A stretch of DNA of 8,517 nucleotides from an uncultured Collinsella sp. (GTDB lineage: Bacteria; Actinomycetota; Coriobacteriia; Coriobacteriales; Coriobacteriaceae). Where the stretch lies: assembly GCA_900551205.1 (NCBI GenBank), contig URUW01000071.1, positions 1-8,517 on the forward strand, given 5' to 3'. Every line of letters begins with the position of its first letter. Position 1 is the stretch's first letter. Below are positions 1 to 6,150 of the stretch, piece after piece. The notes beneath the pieces were generated by a model. It searched no databases and was not told the DNA's origin. It worked only from the letters and a program-made list of their open reading frames with translations. The position numbers and the translations under genes are program-made.

Positions 1-705
1 GACGCCCTTGATGGTGGCACCACCGGGCGAGCATACGGCATCCTTCATCGCCGCAGGATGCTGGCCAGTTGCAAGCTGCAGCTTTGCCGTACCCAGCACC
101 ATCTGGCTCACAATGCGATAAGCATCCGCACGCGGGATACCGTGCTTGACCGCCGCATCGCCCAGGGCCTCGATTGCCATAGCGACAAATGCCGGAGCGC
201 AACCACCCACCGTGCCGCCCACGAACAGCAGGCTCGTGTCGAGCTCAACCACCGTGCCAAGCTTGCCAAGTAGATCGAGCACCACAGCGCGCCGCTCGTC
301 ATTGAGCGTCGAAGCCTTCTCGCAGGCGATGACGCCCTCACCCACTGAAACCGGCGTGTTGGGCACCGTCGAGATATGCGCGACGTCCGGCAGGACCTGC
401 TCCCACTTGGCACTGTCCCAGGTCCAGGCAACCGACAGAACGACCTTTTTGGCAAGAGCATACTTGAGCGAGGCTAATGCCTTCTCGATCATGTACGGCT
501 TGACCGCAGCGACCACGATATCGGATGCGGCGACAACCTCGGCGGCATCGTGGCAAGCGGCCATCCCGCGCGCCTCACAGCGCTCAACCAGTGCGTCGTA
601 GCGACCCGCGCAGGCGCACATGTCGCTCGCAGCTACACCGGCAGCGATCCAGCCATCGGCCATAGCGCTCGCCATATTGCCAAAACCGACAAATCCAATC
701 TTCAT
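1..705 (-). CDS. proC: Pyrroline-5-carboxylate reductase (3' end outside window)
   Basis: Catalyses the last step of proline synthesis, NAD(P)H-dependent reduction of 1-pyrroline-5-carboxylate, in the cytoplasm. The frame is open from ATG at 705 to the window edge (235 codons); a typical ProC has about 265-280, so roughly the last 30 residues are missing. Visible landmarks: an N-terminal Rossmann start with GFGNM at residues 7-11, VKP at 68-70, VPNTP at 114-118, and near the end KDAVCSPGGATIKG at 221-234, matching the family's SPGGTTI signature. AAAGGA lies 9 nt upstream of the ATG (715-720) and fixes the start. It sits 73 bp downstream of rlmH, on the same strand, with no visible terminator between, so cotranscription is possible. 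Oddities: the family GSGPAY segment reads GCAPAF (168-173), and the usual small-residue stretch after the second dinucleotide-fold strand reads SVAWTW. It may be a divergent ProC paralogue, but the family assignment is firm. Confidence 0.93.
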   Translation of the reverse strand, partial: MKIGFVGFGNMASAMADGWIAAGVAASDMCACAGRYDALVERCEARGMAACHDAAEVVAASDIVVAAVKPYMIEKALASLKYALAKKVVLSVAWTWDSAKWEQVLPDVAHISTVPNTPVSVGEGVIACEKASTLNDERRAVVLDLLGKLGTVVELDTSLLFVGGTVGGCAPAFVAMAIEALGDAAVKHGIPRADAYRIVSQMVLGTAKLQLATGQHPAAMKDAVCSPGGATIKGV

Positions 706-778
706 ATCGCATAGTCCTTTCAGACACATTCCTCAAAACGAAAGGTATTGTCCCACGCCATTGTTTCGTATTGCCGAC

Positions 779-1249
779 CTATTTGTGATACGGCTCGCCC
801 CGACTGATCTTGCAGGCACGGTAAATCTGCTCCAGCAGCACCACACGCGCCAGGTTATGCGGCAAGGTAATGCGTCCAAAGCTGAGCATCTCGTCGGCTC
901 GTGCGCGCACGTCATCGCTCACGCCGTCCGAACCGCCGATTACAAAGGCAATGTCGCTGCTGCCTCGCAGCATAAGATCGTCGAGCCTCGCCGAAAACTC
1001 CTCGCTCGAGCGCTCCTTGCCCTCGATAGCCAGCAGGATCACATGCGCTCGAGATGGCAAGGCGGCAAGAATCGCCGCCCCCTCCTTGTCGCGCGCGGCA
1101 TCCACGCCGCCCGCCTTAGCCGGGTCGATATCGGCCACCTCGCGGATATCCACCTTGGCATAGGCACCTAGGCGCTTGGTGTACTCAGCGCAGGCATCCT
1201 TCCAAAAGCGCTCTTTGAGCTTGCCAACACAAACGACGGTGTATTTCAC
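779..1249 (-). CDS. rlmH: 23S rRNA pseudouridine-1915 N3-methyltransferase RlmH
   Basis: SPOUT-class methyltransferase that uses S-adenosylmethionine to methylate pseudouridine 1915 in helix 69 of 23S rRNA, acting on assembled ribosomes. The product is 156 residues, the normal family length. The sequence shows the knot-forming motifs: FVIGGSDG at 102-109, the LPHNLAR segment at 129-135 with the conserved His, QIYRA at 141-145, and the invariant YHK C-terminus. The start is GTG at 1249. Its Shine-Dalgarno AAGGAG (1259-1264) is formed by the last two sense codons of the upstream SPFH gene, directly before that gene's TAG, with 9 nt to the GTG. Only 6 bases separate the two genes, so translational coupling is likely. 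proC follows downstream. Confidence 0.97.
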   Translation of the reverse strand: MKYTVVCVGKLKERFWKDACAEYTKRLGAYAKVDIREVADIDPAKAGGVDAARDKEGAAILAALPSRAHVILLAIEGKERSSEEFSARLDDLMLRGSSDIAFVIGGSDGVSDDVRARADEMLSFGRITLPHNLARVVLLEQIYRACKISRGEPYHK

Positions 1250-1255
1250 GCGCGT

Positions 1256-2194
1256 CTACTCCTTCGAACCGTTTTGAACTTTGCCGGCGGTCAGCATCTG
1301 CTCGAACATCGAGGCCGACTGCGAAAAGTCACTCGGTAGCACGACCGTCGAGGCTTTACCCGTGCGAGCGAACTCCGTCATCATCTCGGACCACTGCGTA
1401 AACATGAACAGCTGGTTGGCCTCATCGTTGCCAACACCTGTCTCCTGGATAATCTCGAGCGAGTCCTTAATGCCCAGCGCGATCGCCTTGCGCTGGTTGG
1501 CGATGCCCTCGCCCGCCTTTTCCATAGCCTCGGCCTCGGCGGTCGCCTCGGTGACGCGCTTGATGCGGTCTGCCTCGGCGAGCTCCTGTGCCGCAGCGCG
1601 CTTGCGCTGGGCGGCGTTGATGTCGTTCATGGAGTTCTCGACCTCGGTCGGCAGTGCGATTTTGGTGATGAGCGTCGACACGAGGGTGAAGCCGTAGGCG
1701 GCCATCTGCTCGGACACAGTGGCGTTAACATCCTTGGCAATGTCATCCTTCTTGGCAAAGACCTCATCGAGTGTGTAGACGGGAATCGAAGAGCGCAGGG
1801 CGTCGGTGATGAAGTCGCGCATCTGGTCGACGGGCTCCTGCAGCATATAGTAGCTCTTGTAGATGCCCGAATCCGCCGGGCCAGCACCCATGTCATAGCT
1901 CACGTGATATTGAGCCGAGACCTCGAGGCCGATGGTCACATTGTCCTGAGTCTTAACGTCGATACCAAAACCGTTTTTCATCGTGCGCAGGCTCACCGTG
2001 GCAGCTTTACGGTCGACTACGGGCACCTTCATGTGGAAGCCCGCGTTGACGATGCGGTTGAACTTGCCTAAGCGTTCGATGATCACAGCATGCTGCTGTT
2101 CAACGACATAGCAGGCGCTGGGAAGCAGCAGCAACAAGATGATGATGGGAATCAAAAGGCTGGTAAGGGCGGCGATGATACCGGAAAACAGCAT
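1256..2194 (-). CDS. SPFH/stomatin/prohibitin-family membrane protein
   Basis: A 312-residue member of the SPFH (band 7) superfamily, membrane-anchored scaffold proteins that oligomerise in lipid microdomains or around proteases; the exact role here is unknown. An N-terminal hydrophobic segment (about residues 5-27) is followed by a Cys (28). The SPFH domain begins at about 30, with RLGKFNRIV at 41-49 and GFHMKVPVVD at 52-61, and runs to about 190. An Ala/Glu/Lys-rich, probably coiled-coil stretch covers about 193-245, and a C-terminal tail follows. The pattern most resembles the eukaryotic HIR and bacterial stomatin-like branch; no NfeD partner gene is adjacent. An in-frame GTG exists at 2215, but AGAGGAGA (2199-2206) lies inside that extension, 5 nt before the ATG at 2194, so I take the ATG. 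The gene stands directly downstream of two terminators and must have its own promoter, though I could not identify a convincing one in 2195-2256. The stop overlaps the rlmH ribosome-binding site. Confidence 0.9.
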   Translation of the reverse strand: MLFSGIIAALTSLLIPIIILLLLLPSACYVVEQQHAVIIERLGKFNRIVNAGFHMKVPVVDRKAATVSLRTMKNGFGIDVKTQDNVTIGLEVSAQYHVSYDMGAGPADSGIYKSYYMLQEPVDQMRDFITDALRSSIPVYTLDEVFAKKDDIAKDVNATVSEQMAAYGFTLVSTLITKIALPTEVENSMNDINAAQRKRAAAQELAEADRIKRVTEATAEAEAMEKAGEGIANQRKAIALGIKDSLEIIQETGVGNDEANQLFMFTQWSEMMTEFARTGKASTVVLPSDFSQSASMFEQMLTAGKVQNGSKE

Positions 2195-2256
2195 GGTCTC
2201 TCCTCTGATAGGCACACGTTGCCATTAGGATACCCGTCCAAGGAGATCGTGCATAA

Positions 2257-2283
2257 CAAAAAAGCCCCCATTGCTGGGAGCTC
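2257..2283 (-). terminator. Rho-independent terminator, duplicated copy
   Basis: Read on the minus strand, an 8-bp stem (2275-2282 with 2263-2270), a 4-nt loop and a T-tract (2258-2262). The single base that differs from the other copy turns one U-A pair into a U-G wobble, so the hairpin still forms. It insulates the SPFH gene from transcription arriving from the tRNA-Leu side. Confidence 0.75.
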
Positions 2284-2293
2284 TTTCATTTAA

Positions 2294-2311
2294 TGGTGCG
2301 GGCGAAAGGAC
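2294..2311 (-). pseudogene. Partial tRNA-Leu 3' end (duplicated fragment)
   Basis: Eighteen bases identical to the 3' end of the intact tRNA-Leu: end of the T-loop, 3' side of the T-stem, acceptor strand, discriminator A and CCA. The rest of the tRNA is missing; upstream lies unrelated palindromic sequence. It cannot fold as a tRNA. It could be a recombination scar or an attachment-site half. Confidence 0.8.
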
Positions 2312-2440
2312 GTCCGCGTATCCGCTTCGCGGATCCGCACCGGCATCGGCCGCCTGCCGGCGTCCTTGCCAGCTCGCTAAAAACGCTCCGCGTTTTCTTG
2401 ACGCTCGCTCCTTCGCAGGTTCAAGTCCCCGCGATGGGCA
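2312..2440. other. Palindrome-rich spacer between the two repeat copies
   Basis: No gene is supported here. Three hairpins lie in a row: 2316-2338 (GCG, mismatch, ATCCGC, loop TTC, GCGGAT, mismatch, CGC); 2340-2360 (CCGGCA, 9-nt loop, TGCCGG); and 2380-2396 (AAAACGC, loop TCC, GCGTTTT). Two of the loops are only three bases. The arrangement resembles extragenic palindromic (REP/BIME-like) elements, but family membership cannot be judged from one copy. An open frame crosses this stretch on the minus strand, but it begins inside tRNA-Leu and is an artefact. Confidence 0.6.
2417..2440 (+). other. tRNA T-arm/acceptor-like remnant on the opposite strand
   Basis: AGGTTCAAGTCC at 2417-2428 is the typical T-loop sequence and is an inverted copy of the same 12 bases in tRNA-Leu (2497-2508 on the other strand). 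What follows (to GATGGGCA at 2433-2440) looks like an acceptor strand. However, the stem bases before the loop do not pair with those after it, and no 5' half exists. It may be a degraded tRNA end or an inverted tRNA-derived fragment; chance is not excluded. Confidence 0.35.
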
Positions 2441-2500
2441 CATAACAAAAAAGCTCCCATTGCTGGGAGCTCTTTCATTTAATGGTGCGGGCGAAAGGAC
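2441..2500 (-). repeat. Direct repeat copy B: functional tRNA-Leu 3' end plus terminator
   Basis: Partner of the block at 2252-2311, 59/60 identical. This copy is continuous with the complete tRNA-Leu gene and so is presumably the original. The repeat starts at CATAAC (plus strand) and ends inside the tRNA T-loop. Confidence 0.95.
2446..2472 (-). terminator. Rho-independent terminator of tRNA-Leu
   Basis: On the minus strand a perfect 8-bp stem AGCTCCCA/TGGGAGCT (2464-2471 with 2452-2459), loop GCAA, then a run of Ts (2447-2451). It begins 11 nt after the encoded CCA of tRNA-Leu. The 5' side is preceded by GAAAG, so on the plus strand the same hairpin is followed by TCTTT and might terminate weakly that way too. 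Confidence 0.88.
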
Positions 2501-2569
2501 TTGAACCTTCATGGGGTTGCCCCCATACGGACCTGAACCGTACGCGTCTGCCAATTCCGCCACGCCCGC
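2483..2569 (-). tRNA. tRNA-Leu (anticodon CAG)
   Basis: A complete 87-nt class II tRNA with CCA encoded. The acceptor GCGGGCG (2563-2569) pairs perfectly with CGCCCGC (2487-2493); the discriminator is A. The anticodon stem TACGG/CCGTA encloses TTCAGGT, giving anticodon CAG, which reads CUG leucine codons. The long variable arm GGGG-CAA-CCCC is typical of leucine tRNAs. The T-arm has stem GAAGG/CCTTT around TTCAAGT. It lies between the end of tatD and its own terminator. Confidence 0.97.
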
Positions 2570-2580
2570 GTGCAGGAATT

Positions 2581-2609
2581 AGAATAACGGAGCGCCATCG
2601 CGAACGCAA
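2581..2609 (-). promoter_or_regulatory. Candidate promoter of tRNA-Leu
   Basis: On the minus strand TTGCGT (2604-2609), a 17-bp spacer, then TATTCT (2581-2586). Transcription would begin about 5 nt before the mature tRNA 5' end at 2569. The match to sigma-70 consensus is moderate (3/6 and 4/6), but the spacing and position are right. It begins just after the tatD stop at 2613. Confidence 0.45.
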
Positions 2610-2612
2610 GAA

Positions 2613-3519
2613 CTATTTTTGAAAAAGTTTGCAGGCATTTTCCCAAGCGGCCTGCGCAATCGCCTCAGCATCCTCGTCGGTACGATCGACACGGTCGTTA
2701 ACCAGCGCGTTTGCCGTAATGGAGATCATTGCGGGCTCCGCGGATGGGCTCCGGAGCCATATACGGGCAATCCGTCTCGAACAAAATGCGGTCGAGCGGG
2801 GTCGCCGCAAATGCCTCGCGCACGTCGTCGTTGCGCTTAAAGGTGGCCGCACCACCATAGGCGATATAGCAGCCCAGCTTCACAAAGCGCTCCATCGTGG
2901 CGCGGTCCTCGCCAAAGCAGTGCAGCACACAACCGGCCTGGGGCACGCCCACCTCACGAAGCACGTTGTACGCATCCATATGCGAGGTGCGCTCCCCATC
3001 CGAGTCCTCGTGCCGCAGGTGCAACTCCACCGGCACGTTACGGCACGCGGCAAGCTCGAGCTGGCGCGCCATGCAGTCAATCTGCACGTTATGAGGTGCC
3101 GGCGCGATATCGTCATCATAGTCCATGTGGTAGTCCAGGCCGATTTCGCCAATACCGGCGCATAAGGGGTCATCGAGTGCGGCAACGACCTGTGCGTGAA
3201 CGTCGTCGGTATAGTCCGGCGCGCCATACGGATGCACGCCGGCAAGATACTTGATCTGCGGGATATCCTGCATCGGCAGAATCTCGCGCGTCAGCCAGTC
3301 GCTATAGTCCGTCACGCTGCGCTTATCGGCAATGGGATCGAAGACCGTCACCAACAGGTCGATGCCCGCGGCTTTGGCGCGCACGAGTGTCTCGGGCACT
3401 TCTTTGCCCCAAAACGGAAGCAGATGCGCATGCGTGTCAGCAAGCGGTGCCAAGGGCACGGGACAAGCAACCGTCTTCTTTTTCTTGGTAAACGTCACGC
3501 GTTCGGCATTAGGCATCAT
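2613..3519 (-). pseudogene. tatD: TatD-family metal-dependent hydrolase, frame broken near the 3' end
   Basis: TatD proteins are TIM-barrel metallo-hydrolases, many with 3'-5' DNase activity. The first frame (3519 to 2698, 273 residues) carries all expected metal ligands: DTHAH with H30 and H32, E125 in GIGEIGLDYH, H167, H200 in LHCF and D250 in FETDCPYMAPEP. Directly after RGARN (260-264) the frame runs into nine unrelated residues and a stop. The proper C-terminus (EPAMISITAN to ACKLFQK, 41 residues) continues in another frame and stops at 2613-2615. AGCCCGCAATG occurs once at the junction; a second tandem copy (11 bp) would restore RGARNEPAM, the family motif, so one unit was probably lost. 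The start at 3519 has AGGAG 7 nt upstream and overlaps the end of rsmA by 11 nt. The N-terminus is about 25 residues longer than usual and carries KKKK (12-15). A truncated but active protein, or a sequencing error, remains possible. Confidence 0.85.
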
Positions 3520-4369
3520 GGATTAGCTCCTGGGCCAGACGGACAAAGTCGGCAACATCAAGCGTCTCGGCGCGCGTGGTGGGTGCGATACCGCAAGCCT
3601 CAAAGGCGGCATCGAGCACGTCCTTGGCAAAACCGTTGGCGCTCATGGAATTGCGGATGGTCTTGCGACGCTGAGCAAATGCAGCGTCAATCACGCGGGC
3701 CACAAATTCGCGATCGAGTTCTTCGGGCACCACACCGTCAACACGGTCGATACGCACGACGGCCGAGTCCACGTGCGGCGCCGGCATAAAGCAACGCGGC
3801 GGCACCTCAAAGCGACCCGTCACCTGCGCATACAGGCCGAGCTTTGCCGTATAGCCGCCATAGGTCTTGTTGCCCGGCACTGCGGCAATGCGATCGGCAA
3901 CCTCCTTTTGCACCATGACGACAGCGCGCTTAAGCGCGGGCATCGTCTGGAAGAACTGAAGAATGATCGTCGCCGCCACGTTATAGGGCAGATTCGCGAC
4001 AAACACCGTGGGTTCACCACCGGCGGCCTGCTCAATCTGCTCCGGCGTCACCTTGAGCGCATCGCCCATGATAAAGCGGAAGTTGGCATAGTCGGCGGCG
4101 TGGGCATCGAGCACCGGCTCAAGCTCGGGATCGGCCTCAATGGACGTAACGCACGCCGCTTCCTGCAGTAACGCAAGTGTCAACGTTCCACAACCCGGAC
4201 CCACCTCGAGTACGCGCTCGTCACCTGCAAGCTCGGCAAGCTCGCAGATACGCTCGATCACATGATTGTCGATTAGAAAGTTCTGGCCCAGGCGATGCTT
4301 GGTCGCAAGGCCAAACTCCTCCAGCAGCTCCCTGGTGGCCGTGGGGTTTGCCAAAGGCGAAGTTGTCAT
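3509..4369 (-). CDS. rsmA: 16S rRNA adenine-1518/1519 N6-dimethyltransferase RsmA (KsgA)
   Basis: Dimethylates two adjacent adenines in the 3'-terminal hairpin of 16S rRNA late in 30S assembly, using S-adenosylmethionine. The product is 286 residues, normal for the family. Seen in the sequence: KHRLGQNFL at 24-32; motif I EVGPGCGTLT at 55-64; an acidic ribose-binding E78; GDAL at 102-105; catalytic NLPYN at 126-130; VQKEVADR at 153-160; and the CFMPAPHVDSAV segment at 193-204. A C-terminal helical domain follows. AAGGAGG (4375-4381) stands 5 nt before the ATG. It is the first gene after the metG terminator; the 3' end overlaps tatD by 11 nt, so the two are coupled. No separate promoter is obvious in the short space upstream, so readthrough of the metG terminator may contribute. 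Confidence 0.97.
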   Translation of the reverse strand: MTTSPLANPTATRELLEEFGLATKHRLGQNFLIDNHVIERICELAELAGDERVLEVGPGCGTLTLALLQEAACVTSIEADPELEPVLDAHAADYANFRFIMGDALKVTPEQIEQAAGGEPTVFVANLPYNVAATIILQFFQTMPALKRAVVMVQKEVADRIAAVPGNKTYGGYTAKLGLYAQVTGRFEVPPRCFMPAPHVDSAVVRIDRVDGVVPEELDREFVARVIDAAFAQRRKTIRNSMSANGFAKDVLDAAFEACGIAPTTRAETLDVADFVRLAQELIHDA

Positions 4370-4396
4370 GGTTGCCTCCTTAGCATGATGGCGGCG

Positions 4397-4437
4397 TCTT
4401 GAAACAAAAGGGCATGGACCGTGGCGGCCATGCCCTT
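4397..4437 (-). terminator. Rho-independent terminator of the GH5-rsmI-metG unit
   Basis: On the minus strand a perfect 10-bp stem AAGGGCATGG/CCATGCCCTT (4428-4437 with 4408-4417), a 10-nt loop that can pair further (CCG with CGG), and a T-rich tail TTTTGTTTC. It lies about 43 nt after the metG stop and ends about 28 nt before the rsmA start. Confidence 0.9.
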
Positions 4438-4479
4438 ACAGCTAAACAGCAAATTGCCGATATGGCGCTCGCGCGGTCT

Positions 4480-6081
4480 CTACGCCAGACGCGGGAACAG
4501 CGGATCGCCCTTCTCGACGGGCTGACCACCAGCAAGCAGGCCCCAAGCGCAAATGCCCTTGAGGTCGTCGCTCGCGGCCTCGCCCTCACAGGACAGGCGG
4601 CGCAGAGCCTCGACAGAAGTCTGAGGCATGAGCGGCATCAGCAGGTGGGCGGCGATGCGGATGGCCTCGAGCAGGTTGTAAATCACAAATGCCAGCTCGT
4701 CAGCCTTGGCCTCGTCCTTGGCAAGCGCCCAGGGCTCGGAGTCCTCGATGTAGTGGTTGGCGGCATGGATGAGCTCCATGACCTCATCCTTGGCTCCGCC
4801 GTAATCGAGCATGTCCATCTTGGCCATGTAGCGCTCGACCAAACCGTCGGCAATCTTTGCCAGCGGGTTATCGAACGCGTCGGCAGACGCCGGTTTAGCC
4901 GGGGCGCAGCCGTCAAAGTACTTTGTGCTCATGTTGAGCGAGCGCGAAATGAGGTTGCCCCAGCTGTTGGCCAGATCGGCGTTGTAGACCTGCTCCATGC
5001 GATCGAAGCTGATGGCGCCGTCGGTGCCGGGGACCACGTCGGTCATAAAGTAATAGCGATAGCCCTCAACGCCCAGCATGTCGATAACGTCCTGCGGAGC
5101 GATGGCGTTACCGCGGCTCTTGGACATCTTCTCGGCCTTGCCGGTCTCGGCATTGCGCACGGTCAGGAAGCCGTGGGCAAAGACGTGCTCGGGCAGGGCC
5201 TCGCCGATGGCCATGAGCATGGCGGGCCAAATGACGCAGTGGAAGCGGATGATGTCCTTACCCACGATGTGGAACTGCGCGGGCCAGCGATAGGCCAGCT
5301 CGGCACGCGCCTCGTCGGTGTCGACACCGTAGCCGACGGCCGTCATATAGTTGAGCAGCGCATCGAACCACACGTAGGTCACGTGACCCTCGTCAAACGG
5401 GACCTGAATGCCCCAGTCAAAGCTCGTGCGGCTCACGGAAAGGTCGTTAAGGCCGCCCTCGACAAAGCTACGTACCTCGTTCATGCGGAACGCAGGCTCG
5501 ACAAAGTCGGGGTGCTCGTCATAGAGCTTGAGAAGCTTGTCCTGGAAGGCGGAAAGCTTAAAGAAGTAGGACTCCTCCTGCACGCGCTCAAGCGGACGGT
5601 GGCAGTCGGGGCATAGATGCTGGCCGACGCTGCCGTACTCCTCGTCGCCCTTCTGGACCTGCGTATCAGTGAAGTAGGTCTCGTCAGGCACGCAATACCA
5701 ACCGTCGTAGCTGCCCTTATACAGGTAACCGGACTCCTTCATGCGCTCCCACAGATACTGCACGGCATGATGCTGGCGCGGCTCGGTGGTGCGAATGAAG
5801 TCGTCGTTGGAAATCTCGAGCTTGCTCCAAAGCTCCTTGAAGTGCGGGGCCTGGCTATCGGTCCACTCCTGCGGCGTCATGCCATGCTTGGCTGCGGCCT
5901 CGGCGACCTTCTCGCCGTGCTCGTCCATGCCGGTCAGGAACTTGACGTTATAGCCGGCGGAACGGCGATAGCGAGCCTGAACGTCGGCGATGATGGTGGA
6001 ATAAGCCGTGCCCAGGTGCGGATCGGCGTTGACGTAGTAGATGGGCGTCGTGATAAAGAACGAAGGCTTGCTTTGATCCAT
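4480..6081 (-). CDS. metG: Methionyl-tRNA synthetase
   Basis: Attaches methionine to tRNA-Met and initiator tRNA in an ATP-dependent class I reaction. The 533-residue product is the short form: catalytic Rossmann fold, helical anticodon-binding domain, and no C-terminal EMAP/Trbp111-type extension. Visible: TTPIYYVN then HLGT at 22-25 (HIGH motif), a connective insert with C130 and CPDC at 157-160, VTYVWFDALLNY at 234-245, and KMSKS at 318-322. The anticodon-binding helices lie in the last 150 residues, with SEPWAL as expected. Start ATG at 6081 has GGAGG 9 nt upstream (6091-6095). The gene follows rsmI by 69 bp and is closed by a strong terminator. The rsmI-metG neighbourhood is common in Gram-positive bacteria (for example rsmI and metS of Bacillus). 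Long open frames on the opposite strand are shadows. Confidence 0.98.
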   Translation of the reverse strand: MDQSKPSFFITTPIYYVNADPHLGTAYSTIIADVQARYRRSAGYNVKFLTGMDEHGEKVAEAAAKHGMTPQEWTDSQAPHFKELWSKLEISNDDFIRTTEPRQHHAVQYLWERMKESGYLYKGSYDGWYCVPDETYFTDTQVQKGDEEYGSVGQHLCPDCHRPLERVQEESYFFKLSAFQDKLLKLYDEHPDFVEPAFRMNEVRSFVEGGLNDLSVSRTSFDWGIQVPFDEGHVTYVWFDALLNYMTAVGYGVDTDEARAELAYRWPAQFHIVGKDIIRFHCVIWPAMLMAIGEALPEHVFAHGFLTVRNAETGKAEKMSKSRGNAIAPQDVIDMLGVEGYRYYFMTDVVPGTDGAISFDRMEQVYNADLANSWGNLISRSLNMSTKYFDGCAPAKPASADAFDNPLAKIADGLVERYMAKMDMLDYGGAKDEVMELIHAANHYIEDSEPWALAKDEAKADELAFVIYNLLEAIRIAAHLLMPLMPQTSVEALRRLSCEGEAASDDLKGICAWGLLAGGQPVEKGDPLFPRLA

Positions 6082-6120
6082 GGGGTTTGTCCTCCAGAAA
6101 AACGTTGCATACAGGGGATG

Positions 6121-6149
6121 ATTCTAGCGCAAGGGCTGGATATCCTCCA
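6121..6149 (-). promoter_or_regulatory. Possible internal promoter ahead of metG
   Basis: Minus-strand TAGAAT (6121-6126) matches the -10 consensus at five of six positions. It sits 17 bp after TGGAGG (6144-6149), a poor -35 match. Transcripts would start about 33 nt before the metG ATG. It would let metG be expressed independently of the GH5-rsmI part of the unit. This is a weak call based on pattern only. Confidence 0.3.
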
Positions 6150-6150
6150 T

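Larger units (their letters stand above)
2252..2311 (-). repeat. Direct repeat copy A: tRNA-Leu 3' end plus terminator
   Basis: This 60-bp block matches 2441-2500 at 59 of 60 positions; the only difference is C at 2266 versus T at 2455. It contains the last 18 bases of tRNA-Leu including CCA (2294-2311) and its downstream terminator. Identity stops abruptly at 2311/2312, inside what would be the T-loop. The copies are offset by 189 bp. Confidence 0.95.

Noticed and set aside
1316..2194. Lipoprotein signal around Cys28 of the SPFH protein
   Set aside because: The residue three before the Cys is Pro and the N-terminus has no basic residue, so it does not fit a lipobox; a plain membrane anchor is more likely.
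2195..2215. GTG start at 2215 for the SPFH gene
   Set aside because: The AGAGGAGA ribosome-binding site lies inside this extension, immediately before the ATG at 2194.
2225..2563. Minus-strand open frame of 112 codons across the tRNA-Leu region
   Set aside because: It begins inside tRNA-Leu (MAELADAYGSGP is the well-known look of a translated leucine tRNA) and runs through two terminators and the repeats; not a gene.
2698..2760. Programmed ribosomal frameshift in tatD
   Set aside because: No slippery heptamer or downstream stimulator is seen at the junction, and skipping one base would not restore the conserved RG-x-x-N-x-P spacing, while an added 11-bp unit does.
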